From: Bdellovibrionales bacterium
GTDB taxonomy: Bacteria > Bdellovibrionota > UBA1018 > CAIMNF01
Direction of reading: 5' to 3'
Assembly: GCA_947372355.1 (NCBI GenBank)
Contig: CANBTI010000014.1
Span: 1-47,971 of the forward strand
Length of the DNA stretch: 47,971 bases
Shown: piece after piece, positions 24,364 through 33,191 of the stretch
Numbering within the stretch: the first letter of the stretch is position 1
Layout of the letters: each line of letters opens with the position of its first letter
Notes under the pieces: generated by a model
The model's input: the letters and a program-made list of their open reading frames with translations, nothing else
The model's database searches: none
What the model was told of the DNA's origin: nothing
Position numbers and translations under genes: made by a program

Positions 24364-25295
24364 AGTTACATCAAGTATTATTACTCTCTGATTCATCTTC
24401 CTCGCTTCTACCCTCTCTAGAGAAACTATTTGATTCCGAACCTCAGATTAAAATTAAATTCATCTCACCTCAAAAAATCTACAAAACAGATTTTGAAGAG
24501 TCGGAATTCATCATTCTTGATTATGGTTACTATTTAAAAAACCAAACCGAATTAAAATCAGTTTTTAACTATTTAGATAAATTAAGCATATTTGCAACAT
24601 TAACCAATCATCAGGAAATGATTGAAATCATTAAAGCCACAAAAGTTTCTCATCTTTTTGGAATGTCTGGAACACACACACTCAATGACATTAAATCTTA
24701 CATCGTGGCCAGTATTGAAAATAAATTTTGGAACTCAGAAACATTAATCACCGCTCCCGTGATCAACAAAAGCTTAACAAGTTTTAGCACTTCAGATCAT
24801 CTTGATCAGCAAATTGAAACCGCAATTCAAACACATGATTTTTCAAAAACATTTGAAGGATTTAAATTAATTTTAATACAAATCTTAAACGAAGCGTTAA
24901 CAAATGCTCTTTATAACGCGCCAGTTGATGAAAAAGGTAATTTTCTTTATCGCAATCAAAACAGAAGAAAAATAATTACCACTGATGTTAAGAATGCTCC
25001 CACCCTTGAAATTGTTGAAGATGAAGAAAAAATAATTCTAAGTGTTAAAGATTATTACGGCTCCCTGACCAAAGAAATTATTGATCATTATCTTACTGAA
25101 GGTAAAGTATCGGATAAGGATGGCGGAGCGGGCTTGGGGATGTATCTCATTTTAAACCATGCACATAAATTAATTATTAATTTAGATCCTGGCAAGTTAA
25201 CGGAGTTCATCATTGTCCTTCATAAATTTAAACGTTTTTTTCATTATGAAACACTTGAAAAATCATATCATCTCTATCAAAGGAAATTGTCATGA
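24360..25295 (+). CDS. Receiver-like domain fused to an RsbW-type HATPase (anti-sigma/switch kinase)
   Basis: The 311-residue protein has two parts. Residues 1-120 look like a response-regulator receiver: Asp11 in LLLSDSSS and Asp54 in IILDYGY could form the acidic pocket, but the conserved Lys is not evident. Residues 165-290 form a GHKL ATPase: N-box ILNEALTNALYN (175-186), G1 VKDYYGS (229-235) and G2 GGAGLGMYLIL (255-265). This fits a serine kinase of a partner switch. Start and stop overlap the neighbours by 4 bases, so stoichiometric translation with the phosphatase and STAS protein is likely. The receiver may add a second input. Confidence 0.82.
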   Translation: MKLHQVLLLSDSSSSLLPSLEKLFDSEPQIKIKFISPQKIYKTDFEESEFIILDYGYYLKNQTELKSVFNYLDKLSIFATLTNHQEMIEIIKATKVSHLFGMSGTHTLNDIKSYIVASIENKFWNSETLITAPVINKSLTSFSTSDHLDQQIETAIQTHDFSKTFEGFKLILIQILNEALTNALYNAPVDEKGNFLYRNQNRRKIITTDVKNAPTLEIVEDEEKIILSVKDYYGSLTKEIIDHYLTEGKVSDKDGGAGLGMYLILNHAHKLIINLDPGKLTEFIIVLHKFKRFFHYETLEKSYHLYQRKLS

Positions 25296-25777
25296 ACACA
25301 ATTGAAATGGGTCAATTAACCCTTAACATTGAAGGCACTGAAGACACTCTATTCGTGACGGTAATGGGATCCATCAATGAAGATCTTCAAATTGAAAAAC
25401 TAACTCATCTCACAAGTCCAAAAATTATATTTGATCTTGAACAAGTAAAAATGATTAATTCATGCGGAATCCGCGAATGGATTCGATTCATTGAATTTTT
25501 AGGAAACACCGTTCATCTAGAATACATCAATGTTCCTCAAATTGTGATCCAACAAATGAACATGATTTCAGGATTGCTCACCAAAAATGCAAAAGTAACT
25601 TCTTTTTTTGCTCCCTACTTTATCGAAGATTTAGATGAGGAAAAACAGATTTTACTCAATTCAGCCGATATTGTTAATTTTAAGGCACCGGTGATCAATA
25701 CCAACATTGATGGAACCGATTACAATCTGGATTTTGATGCAATTGAAGAACAATATTTTAAGTTTTTAAAAAGGTAA
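25292..25777 (+). CDS. STAS-domain protein (anti-anti-sigma factor-like)
   Basis: The 161-residue protein begins with a STAS domain (residues about 1-105). The phosphorylation loop reads MINSCGIREWI in place of the usual D-S-S/T-G-L. A C-terminal extension of about 55 residues, acidic and without a known domain, follows (NIDGTDYNLDFDAIEEQYF). As the third gene of the SpoIIE/HATPase operon it is the probable phospho-switch protein. The Ser is kept, the Asp is Asn and the next position is Cys. The effector it controls is not visible, since no sigma factor gene is near. Confidence 0.82.
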   Translation: MNTIEMGQLTLNIEGTEDTLFVTVMGSINEDLQIEKLTHLTSPKIIFDLEQVKMINSCGIREWIRFIEFLGNTVHLEYINVPQIVIQQMNMISGLLTKNAKVTSFFAPYFIEDLDEEKQILLNSADIVNFKAPVINTNIDGTDYNLDFDAIEEQYFKFLKR

Positions 25778-25783
25778 AAAAAG

Positions 25784-26323
25784 ATGAAATCTATTTTAGT
25801 GCTAATCCTTTTGATTCCAGTTTTATCGTTCAATGTGAATGCAGAATCTATTTTTACTCTGAGTAGTCCTTCATTTGATGACGGAGCAAAACTTCCACTG
25901 AAACAAGTGGCGAATTTTAATGATTGTAAAGGGAACAATGATTCCCCCGCTTTAGAATGGACAGACGGGCCACGTGGTACTTTGAGCTATGCGGTAACCG
26001 TTTATGATCCCGATGCTCCCTCAGGTAGTGGTTGGTGGCATTGGATACTTTTTAATATTCCAAGTGATGTCACTTCTCTTAAAGAAGAAATGCACGTTTT
26101 CCCACCAGGATCCATTCAAGCAAGAAACGATTATGGAGATTCTAAATACGGTGGTGCCTGCCCCCCTAAAGGTAGTAAACCTCATCGATACTTAATTACT
26201 GTTTTTGCACTTAAAGTTAAAAAAATTCCTTTAAATAAGGATGCCTCTGGAGCAATGGTAGGTTTTTATATTCAAAAAAATGCTCTTGCTAAAGCTTCTA
26301 TCACTGCAACTTATTCTAGATAA
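25784..26323 (+). CDS. Exported PEBP/YbhB-family protein
   Basis: The 179-residue precursor has a signal peptide (ILVLILLIPVLSFNVNAE). The mature part has the phosphatidylethanolamine-binding protein motifs: SPALEWTDGP, YDPDAPSGSGWWHWILFNIP and YGGACPPKG with HRYLITVFAL. Bacterial PEBP (YbhB/YbcL) proteins bind small anionic ligands; their roles are poorly defined. It starts 6 bases after the STAS gene, so it belongs to the signalling operon, where it could be an envelope ligand sensor. That last point is inference. Confidence 0.92.
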   Translation: MKSILVLILLIPVLSFNVNAESIFTLSSPSFDDGAKLPLKQVANFNDCKGNNDSPALEWTDGPRGTLSYAVTVYDPDAPSGSGWWHWILFNIPSDVTSLKEEMHVFPPGSIQARNDYGDSKYGGACPPKGSKPHRYLITVFALKVKKIPLNKDASGAMVGFYIQKNALAKASITATYSR

Positions 26324-26329
26324 AATAAA

Positions 26330-27274
26330 TTATTCTATTTTCGATACAACGGATTTGTTCCGTCCGCCTTCTTTGGCCTGATACAAATTTTTATCCGCGA
26401 ACTCTAGGAAAAATTTATAATCCTTATCTAAATTATTTTTCAGAAAATCATATCCAATGCAAACTGCTCCAAAACTAGCAGTAACCGATAAAAAACTATT
26501 TGCATCAGCGAGATTGAGTACTTTTGAATTCTCAATATTCGCGCGAATTTTTTCGCAAACATTCTTGATACCTTCTAGCCCCGTTTTAGGCAAGATCACT
26601 ACAAACTCTTCTCCACCGTAACGGGCAACAAAATCCGCCTTACGAACACTTTCTTTCAAAGTTTGAGCCACTACTTTTAAAACCGCATCCCCTTGCTGGT
26701 GGCCATAGGTATCGTTAAATTTTTTAAATTTATCCACATCCACAATCACTAATCCTAGCGATTCTTTATCGCTGATTGAAATTTTCATTTCATCTGCTAT
26801 TTGTAGAGTGAAACTTCTAAAATTTCTTAGCCCGGTCATTGCATCCGTGGTTGCTAAATTATTCGCTTTTTCTTTTTCTACCGATTCTTTGCGGTATTTA
26901 CTGGAGAGCGAATGTTCTTCCGTAACGTTATGAAAATATCCTAGCCAATGGTGTTGATCCTTAGTGATCATGCATGGCTTCACCATGATTTGAACGTAGC
27001 CGTTGTTTTCTTTACCGATGAACGGAACTTCCACATAAGAGCTAGCAGCTATTTTTCCTTCGATTCCTTTTTCAGTGCAAAATAGAGTTTCATTTTCTAT
27101 TTTAAAAATATCGAAGGTTTTTTTACCAATCACTCTTTTACTGCGGGTTCCAAAAATGGTGGCAGCAATTTCATTGCAATAAACAATTTCTTTTGCCTCA
27201 TTAAAAATAAACACTCCATCGAGGAACTCATCAAAAAGCTGGTAAGGCGTGATGGTGTTCAATTGATCTTTCAT
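26330..27274 (-). CDS. PAS-GGDEF diguanylate cyclase
   Basis: ATG 27274 is used; the frame extends upstream into the previous gene. The 314-residue cytoplasmic protein has a PAS domain (about residues 8-120: LFDEFLDGVFIFN, IVYCNEIAATIFG) and a GGDEF domain. The active site is GGEEF (220-224), and the I-site RKAD (211-214) is five residues upstream, so product inhibition by cyclic di-GMP is likely. It is expected to make cyclic di-GMP in response to a PAS signal. The gene follows the large lipoprotein gene by 4 bases, so it sits in the same unit as a FecR protein. Confidence 0.94.
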   Translation of the reverse strand: MKDQLNTITPYQLFDEFLDGVFIFNEAKEIVYCNEIAATIFGTRSKRVIGKKTFDIFKIENETLFCTEKGIEGKIAASSYVEVPFIGKENNGYVQIMVKPCMITKDQHHWLGYFHNVTEEHSLSSKYRKESVEKEKANNLATTDAMTGLRNFRSFTLQIADEMKISISDKESLGLVIVDVDKFKKFNDTYGHQQGDAVLKVVAQTLKESVRKADFVARYGGEEFVVILPKTGLEGIKNVCEKIRANIENSKVLNLADANSFLSVTASFGAVCIGYDFLKNNLDKDYKFFLEFADKNLYQAKEGGRNKSVVSKIE

Positions 27275-27278
27275 TTTT

Positions 27279-28961
27279 TTACCATTTAATCGTAAATGTT
27301 GTACTAATGGCAGCAAATCCAGCTTTAGTCACGGTAATCGTCACTGGATATTGATTTACACCACTCGAAGGTGTGCCACCTCTAGTAATCGCACAAGTGT
27401 TTTGATCCATATTAAAACCTTGGGGTAAACCAGACGCGGAACAGAAAATTCCCTCAGGATTATTAATTAATGGTGTGATTGCGTTTGAAAAATTTTGCAT
27501 AAACATATAAACACCAGTGCCATAATAACTACACCCAACCCCGGAATTACAAGGCCCTGAACCAGAAGGTCCAAGTGGATCAGTAGCAAGAGCAAAAGAT
27601 GGTGCTAAATTGGTAAAATCAACTCCTGCTCCCGCTGGTTCAGAAGTGATAATGACTGAATGGGAAACATCAAAGTGAATTTTTTCCTGTACAATATCTT
27701 TCATATAAAAAGTTGCATTGGTATTTCCAACTGTAATTTTATATCCCTTTTCGGTTGTTGTAGATCCATTTTCTGCATATGCAGCAGTACATGATGAATC
27801 ACTATATAGATTAACTGAAGGTAAAACACCTGAGTTTGTATCATTATGGATTTTAAAAATTAAAGCCGACATTGCTACTTGAGCCGTTGCTCCATCTAAA
27901 TTTTTCACATTTACTTGCTCGCAACTGCCAACTGTTGTCTGTAGAAATGAGGGAGTCGTGTTGGAATTAAAAGTTATTTCGAGACGATTAGGAACGATGG
28001 TAAGAGTAGTGGGATTGAGTGTCCATCCAGTCGCAGTGGTGTCTACCTTTCCTGAAATTGTCCCACCCACAGTTCCACCTGTTAATAAAACATATAATGG
28101 TAAATAAGAGTTCGTACTTCCATTCATTGGATTTGGCATTGTAATATATGCACCTGCTTGATTAATACAATTTTGATCAGTATAAAAACTTGCCGAGCCG
28201 CCGCCCGAGATCGAAATGATCGAAGGTAAAACCGCCGGCATCGTCATACCGCTAGTCACATTATTTGCTGAAATACCCACCATAGAACAATGGCCGTTTT
28301 GAACCAAACCTAAGCCCGCTGATCCTTGTAAACTTAAAGTCTGTGTTGTGTTTGTATTAGCCGTTGTATTCGCACTTCCAGCACCACCATTATTTCCACA
28401 ACCACTAAATGCTTTTTTTGTTGAATCAAATGAAGCCAGAATCGTCACTGCTGTATCATCAAAAATATCAGTAACCGTTGTGCCTAACAAATAAGGATCT
28501 CCCAAACCATCTAGTGCATTTACTCCACCCGCATTCAAAAGATCATTTAATAATGGGCAGCCAATCGTGCTTTGAATTCCAATTAAATTTACTTTTCGAT
28601 CTGCACCTGCAGGAACCATCATCTCAATAGATCCACTCGAGATCGGCATGAATCCAGCGATTAGCCCCATTCCACTATCAGGATTGGTGCAACCGTATCT
28701 CGGATCTGCCTGTATACCTGGGCCAGTCACATTCAAGGCATAACACTGAAAACTGGTTAATCCAGTTGGAGCGGTAAAATAACTGGTACTCATCGTTGAT
28801 CCATGGTGATTCAGCACACTCATGTTAGTAGAATTTACCCATTCGCTTGGTAATTTTACACTCACACTATGAACTTCTGTTCGATCTTTCATCGAGCACG
28901 CAGTTGCACTCATCAGAAATCCTAGTAATAAAACAGTATTTTTAAAATTTAATTTCATCAT
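27279..28961 (-). CDS. Large surface lipoprotein of unknown function
   Basis: The 560-residue protein has lipobox SATAC (Cys22). The mature part is rich in Ser, Thr, Gly and Asn, with many Cys pairs, as in secreted beta-rich surface proteins. The last 90 residues (GIFCSASGLPQGFNMDQNTC, then GVNQYPVTITVTKAGF) resemble an Ig-like domain of the putative-Ig/cadherin-like type. No enzyme motif is seen. It lies between the secreted FecR protein (17 bases upstream) and the diguanylate cyclase on the same strand, so a function at the cell surface, such as adhesion, is plausible but unproven. Confidence 0.72.
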   Translation of the reverse strand: MMKLNFKNTVLLLGFLMSATACSMKDRTEVHSVSVKLPSEWVNSTNMSVLNHHGSTMSTSYFTAPTGLTSFQCYALNVTGPGIQADPRYGCTNPDSGMGLIAGFMPISSGSIEMMVPAGADRKVNLIGIQSTIGCPLLNDLLNAGGVNALDGLGDPYLLGTTVTDIFDDTAVTILASFDSTKKAFSGCGNNGGAGSANTTANTNTTQTLSLQGSAGLGLVQNGHCSMVGISANNVTSGMTMPAVLPSIISISGGGSASFYTDQNCINQAGAYITMPNPMNGSTNSYLPLYVLLTGGTVGGTISGKVDTTATGWTLNPTTLTIVPNRLEITFNSNTTPSFLQTTVGSCEQVNVKNLDGATAQVAMSALIFKIHNDTNSGVLPSVNLYSDSSCTAAYAENGSTTTEKGYKITVGNTNATFYMKDIVQEKIHFDVSHSVIITSEPAGAGVDFTNLAPSFALATDPLGPSGSGPCNSGVGCSYYGTGVYMFMQNFSNAITPLINNPEGIFCSASGLPQGFNMDQNTCAITRGGTPSSGVNQYPVTITVTKAGFAAISTTFTIKW

Positions 28962-28978
28962 ATCATCCCCAAAAAAAC

Positions 28979-30013
28979 TTATGGCATTGCCGCTGTTGTC
29001 GCCGCTGTCACAATCGTTACATGCAATCTTTTCATTGTGCTATTCACGGTGGTAAATGGATTTCCAATTGGAGGGCGTCCCATCACATCCGGTGGAGGCA
29101 TATCTTTTACACTAATTTGTGGTAAATCTTTTGGAACCATTGCAATCACAGGACCAGCAGCAGCCGGACCGCCGCTTGCTCCACCACTTCCTTCACTACT
29201 GGGAGAACGATTCGGACCAGATTCACTTGAACTCATAGGCTCGATCGTAATTGCCTTTGCAAAAGTGTTATCAGAAATTTTTGTTTCAACCTTGAGTGCA
29301 GTTAATTGAGTTTCAGAAAGTTTTACGGGAGCACTCATCGGAGGAGCACCTACACCAGTCGTGATTTGTGTACCCGCAGTTAAACTCACCGTTTTTACAG
29401 GAGCAGGTGCAGCTGCATTTTTTCCATCCACTTTAGCAGCAGGAACTGGAGCCGCAGTGACATCTACCTTACCTTGCACTACAGTGATTTCCGTTTTTTG
29501 TTGTTTTGGAGAATCACTTGGAGCTGATTTATCACTCTTACTCAAACGATCCGGAACGCTTTCTTTCACCACAAACTCAGTACCACGCACACCCATGGTA
29601 GCGCCTCTGGTTTTAACTTGAAATTTTCCATCTCCATCAATTTTTCTAGTCACGGCAACTCGAACTTTTCCAAACGTTAGCTCTAATTTTGCCTTACGAT
29701 CATCGCCATGATTGTGAACATATTCATCAACTTTAAATAAAGAAGAGGAACCTAAATCCACAATGCTTTTATCACGCATCAAAATTTTGACATTAGCATC
29801 ACTGGAGGTGTTGATCACATCACCCACATAAACATTGTCACCTGATTTAGCTCTCGGAGGAGATTTAGGCATCGGAGCATCTGATTTATCGGGTCTGATA
29901 AACGCAATACCATTTACACTCACGATTTCACCAGCCACTTCTTTGGCATGTGAACTTTGCTGAGAGATAACGAAACTAAGTATAATTAAGGCAATATTCC
30001 TCATAGTAATCAT
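28979..30013 (-). CDS. Secreted FecR-domain protein
   Basis: The 344-residue precursor has a signal peptide (NIALIILSFVISQQSSHA). A FecR domain fills the N-terminal half: SGDNVYVGDVINTSSDANVK, then SSSLFKVDEYV, KLELTFGKVRVAVTRK and GATMGVRGTEFVVKE. The C-terminal half is Pro/Ala/Ser/Gly-rich and probably disordered. Proteins of this kind, lacking a membrane anchor and often found beside beta-barrel proteins, are common in spirochaetes and delta-like groups (family knowledge). It is divergent from the TPR/barrel gene with 28 bases between starts. A second in-frame ATG lies three codons in. Confidence 0.85.
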   Translation of the reverse strand: MITMRNIALIILSFVISQQSSHAKEVAGEIVSVNGIAFIRPDKSDAPMPKSPPRAKSGDNVYVGDVINTSSDANVKILMRDKSIVDLGSSSLFKVDEYVHNHGDDRKAKLELTFGKVRVAVTRKIDGDGKFQVKTRGATMGVRGTEFVVKESVPDRLSKSDKSAPSDSPKQQKTEITVVQGKVDVTAAPVPAAKVDGKNAAAPAPVKTVSLTAGTQITTGVGAPPMSAPVKLSETQLTALKVETKISDNTFAKAITIEPMSSSESGPNRSPSSEGSGGASGGPAAAGPVIAMVPKDLPQISVKDMPPPDVMGRPPIGNPFTTVNSTMKRLHVTIVTAATTAAMP

Positions 30014-30041
30014 TGTATCGGAATGTTAATGTATAAAGAAA

Positions 30042-31658
30042 ATGCGTCACCGAAGACACAGCTGTAATCATAAAAGAATTTTATTAATTATTTTTTACAT
30101 TTGCTCATTGAGCAGTATTTCAATCACTTCTATTGCAGCTGATTCACCTGATGTTCAAGAATCGCATCCTGGGATTGGAAGAGAGTCTCGCTACGCTGAA
30201 GCCGTAATTGCATTCAATAAAAAACAAACCGATGAAGCCGTAAAAATTTTAAATGAACTTTTAGTAGAATCTCCAAAAAACATTGAATACCTAGAACTAA
30301 AAGCTCTAGCACTCAAAGGAAAGGGAGATGAAAAAGAATCCCTGAAACTTTATTCTGATCTTTACAACGCAAAACCTGAAAAAGAACGTGGCCCCTACGC
30401 TTTTGAAATTGCTTCTATTTTAGAAAAACAAAAAAAGACTCAGGAAGCAAAACCCTATTTTGAAAAATCAGCTGAATTAGGGTTTAATGTTGCGGCTAGT
30501 AATCTTTATATCGGTTTGGGTGCATACAACTCTGCACTCTATGCGGAAGCTGAAACTTTTTTTAATAAAATTACTTCTTGTGGAATCCCAGAAATTGAAC
30601 TCGTAGCTCAATACTATATTAGTTTATGTTACTTCAAAATGAATGCCAGTACTCGTGGTGTCCAAGAACTCATCGAAGCTAAAGATGTTTCCAAAAAAGT
30701 ACTCAATTCAGATAGCAAAAACGTCAATGCTAAAAATATTTTTGATGCTTCTGAAAAAATGTTAGCACCCTTTTCTATTGGTCAGTGGTTTGGTAATGCC
30801 GCTCTCATGACCCAATACGATTCCAATATTCAGCAATTACCTGCAGGAAGCATTAACACCACCGCTACCGATAACGCTTCCACCATGAAAGCTAATTTTT
30901 TAGCTGGTATTGGCTACATGAGTGCACCGATCAATACCTTTCAGTTAGTCAGTGGATATCGTGCATCTTACAATAAAAACTTTAATAGCCTAACCAAGGG
31001 ATTTGAGTATTTTACCAATAATGCTTCCATCAATTTAAATTACCGAGCATTAGCAAAAACTACCTATTCACTGAAGATCGATTCAAATTTAGTATTTCAA
31101 AATTCACTCATTGATCCAACGAATTCCAAAAGTGGTTATGAAAATCAAAAGTATAACTTTACCTTTGGTGGTGGTTTAGCCGCACGTCACCAGCTTGATC
31201 GTTATTGGAGAGCAGAAGCTGAATTAAATCTCCACAGACAACTTTACTATGCAGATAGTAATCAGAGCGGACAAAACAGCAATATCAATGTCTCTGTTCG
31301 TCGCACTGGAGGAGATTCCTACTTTAACCCTGGAATCAGTGCACTTTTTGAAAATAATAAAGCAAACGGCAATTTGAATTACTACAATGCATACGGTTTG
31401 GGATTGAGCAATTTCATGACCCTATCTTCAACACTCACGCTGAATGAAGGCATTGATTTTCTATTTACCAACTACACGAAAACTTTACCCTTACGCACGG
31501 ATGCCAATTATAGTTTTAAGGTAGGAGTAATAAAAAACCTTCCATCAAAAATTTCATTGATGGCGGATTTAAATTATATCAAAAACTTCTCTTCAATCCA
31601 AGATTCTTACACCTACAACCGAATCCTTGCCAGTATTGGTGTAGGTTATAACTTTTAA
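30042..31658 (+). CDS. Outer-membrane protein with periplasmic TPRs and C-terminal beta-barrel
   Basis: The 538-residue precursor has a signal peptide (RILLIIFYICSLSSISITSIAA). Residues about 45-240 are TPR repeats (AVIAFNKKQTDEAVKILNEL, KALALKGKGDEKESLKLYSD). From about residue 250 the sequence turns into alternating beta strands rich in Tyr, Asn and Gly, ending with ILASIGVGYNF. A TPR plus barrel layout recalls SLAM/DUF560-like translocators and similar exporters, but the match is only by architecture. It is divergent from the secreted FecR gene. The stop abuts the dut stop. Helping to export or display the large lipoprotein is one idea. Confidence 0.75.
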   Translation: MRHRRHSCNHKRILLIIFYICSLSSISITSIAADSPDVQESHPGIGRESRYAEAVIAFNKKQTDEAVKILNELLVESPKNIEYLELKALALKGKGDEKESLKLYSDLYNAKPEKERGPYAFEIASILEKQKKTQEAKPYFEKSAELGFNVAASNLYIGLGAYNSALYAEAETFFNKITSCGIPEIELVAQYYISLCYFKMNASTRGVQELIEAKDVSKKVLNSDSKNVNAKNIFDASEKMLAPFSIGQWFGNAALMTQYDSNIQQLPAGSINTTATDNASTMKANFLAGIGYMSAPINTFQLVSGYRASYNKNFNSLTKGFEYFTNNASINLNYRALAKTTYSLKIDSNLVFQNSLIDPTNSKSGYENQKYNFTFGGGLAARHQLDRYWRAEAELNLHRQLYYADSNQSGQNSNINVSVRRTGGDSYFNPGISALFENNKANGNLNYYNAYGLGLSNFMTLSSTLTLNEGIDFLFTNYTKTLPLRTDANYSFKVGVIKNLPSKISLMADLNYIKNFSSIQDSYTYNRILASIGVGYNF

Positions 31659-32081
31659 CTACTTACCTGAACTACCAAAACCACCGGCTCCACGATCAGT
31701 TGAAGAAAGAGTGGTCACTTCTTTTGTTTGAGGAGTTGCAATGGATTGAATCAATAATTGCGCAATTCGCTCACCTGCTTTGATCTCTTGATTTTCATGA
31801 GAAATATTCCAAAGAATTACGCCCACTTCACCCCGATATCCGGAATCAATCACCCCGCCCAAAGTTTTAATTCCTTTTTTTCCCATTGAAGAACGATCCC
31901 AAACTAATCCCACAAATCCAGGATCCAGTGCGATCGCGATTCCTGTTTTAAAAATTTTCCCCTCACCTGGTTTCAAAGTGTGCGTTTCAACAGAAGTAAG
32001 ATCTAATCCGGCATCATGCTCATAAGCACGAGTAGGAACTTTAGCTTCAGGATGTAATTTTTGTATTTCTAATGTTTTCAT
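31659..32081 (-). CDS. dut: dUTP pyrophosphatase
   Basis: The 140-residue protein has all five dUTPase motifs in order: AGLDL (24-28), DRSSMGKKG, GGVIDSGYRGEVGV with the catalytic Asp, GERIAQLL, and RGAGGFGSSG at the C-terminus. It hydrolyses dUTP to dUMP and keeps uracil out of DNA. AAGGA precedes the ATG. It is the third gene after hisS and a TPR protein, 18 bases from the latter, and its stop abuts that of the convergent TPR/barrel gene. Confidence 0.97.
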   Translation of the reverse strand: MKTLEIQKLHPEAKVPTRAYEHDAGLDLTSVETHTLKPGEGKIFKTGIAIALDPGFVGLVWDRSSMGKKGIKTLGGVIDSGYRGEVGVILWNISHENQEIKAGERIAQLLIQSIATPQTKEVTTLSSTDRGAGGFGSSGK

Positions 32082-32099
32082 ATTTATTTTCCTTTTCTC

Positions 32100-33191
32100 T
32101 TAATGATTAAAATCATCATTACTAATGCCAATTTTAAATACACTTTGAAATGATTCGCCGTTTGCATTGGGCAAAATTACTTTACTCATGATTTTTTGAT
32201 AATCTTGATTTTGAGGTGCCAGCGCAATTGCATGTTTTAAATTATTGATCGATGAAGCATGATCGCCTTGTTTCCAATTGGAATAAGCCATGAGAAACCA
32301 ACCACGATCATTGTTGGGGTTTTCTTGGGTCATCTTCTCTGAAAGATCATGAGTTAAGCTCGGATCAAAGCCATGAGTAGAAATTGCAATTTGCGCATCC
32401 TGAAGCATTTCATCGTTTGGTTTCACTGCTTGCGCTTGAATGAGGGCTTTTTCAGCACGATCCCAAACTATTTTTTGATCTTCATCTTTAGGGGCGGTAA
32501 ATCCTTGCATCAGGCTTGCTATGACATTTACTTTTTGAGCAGCAAACAATTTAGGATCTAAATCCAACATTCTCTGCGCAATTGCTTGCATCTGAGAAAA
32601 GTTGGGTTTTTCACTATTAAATACAGTCGAAAATTCGGAAAAAACTAAATCTGCGAGTTGAACCATATCCGTTATTTCATTCAGTGGTTTATCCTTAACC
32701 GCAATTCTGGTCACCGCAGCCCTTAACATGAATACTGATGAGCTACATTCATCACTAATCACATCACTTAAATTTTTATCTTTAGGCTTACACTTTTTTA
32801 AAAAATCTTCTTGGGCCGCTGTAAACCCCTTCACAAATTCGCCCTGACAATTTTCAGGCTGCACCGGCAAAAGCTGGTATGTGAGTTGATCAGTTTGTTG
32901 CTTTCCAGATAGGAAATCGATTTTTTGTAAGGCATCAAAATAATCCAAGCATTCTTTTGGAATATTTTGATCTTGTTCAAAAACAGAACGATAACCTACT
33001 CGAGATGCCTTTAAGTACTTTCCGAATCCTTGTTTTTCTGGAGAATCGGCATTCAGTTTTTGATCTAGTTCATTGTTTAACTTTACTTGTGAATCTGCTT
33101 TTTTCACTTCATAAATATGAATCATTTTTGGAATACACAAAATGAATCCAATGATGAGTAACGCAAAAATGATCCGTCTTTTGATCGTCAT
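32100..33191 (-). CDS. Membrane-anchored TPR protein, unknown
   Basis: The 363-residue protein has a basic N-terminus and one membrane segment (IIFALLIIGFILCIPKMIHI), then a large periplasmic helical region. Near the C-terminus a clear TPR unit reads GWFLMAYSNWKQGDHASSIN. Three Cys pairs in the middle (EECLDYF-like and KKCKPKD, SDECSSS) may form disulphides. Its ATG overlaps the hisS stop (33188-33191). The link with hisS and dut seems to be operon convenience, and the role is unknown. Confidence 0.7.
   Translation of the reverse strand: MTIKRRIIFALLIIGFILCIPKMIHIYEVKKADSQVKLNNELDQKLNADSPEKQGFGKYLKASRVGYRSVFEQDQNIPKECLDYFDALQKIDFLSGKQQTDQLTYQLLPVQPENCQGEFVKGFTAAQEDFLKKCKPKDKNLSDVISDECSSSVFMLRAAVTRIAVKDKPLNEITDMVQLADLVFSEFSTVFNSEKPNFSQMQAIAQRMLDLDPKLFAAQKVNVIASLMQGFTAPKDEDQKIVWDRAEKALIQAQAVKPNDEMLQDAQIAISTHGFDPSLTHDLSEKMTQENPNNDRGWFLMAYSNWKQGDHASSINNLKHAIALAPQNQDYQKIMSKVILPNANGESFQSVFKIGISNDDFNH

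Noticed and set aside
29037-29621. Plus-strand ORFs opposite the secreted FecR protein
   Set aside because: They mirror the Pro/Ala/Gly-rich tail of the FecR protein and have no ribosome site or domain.
20348-31658. A FecI/FecR/TonB iron-signalling locus
   Set aside because: FecR domains are present, but no ECF sigma factor or TonB-dependent receptor is encoded nearby.
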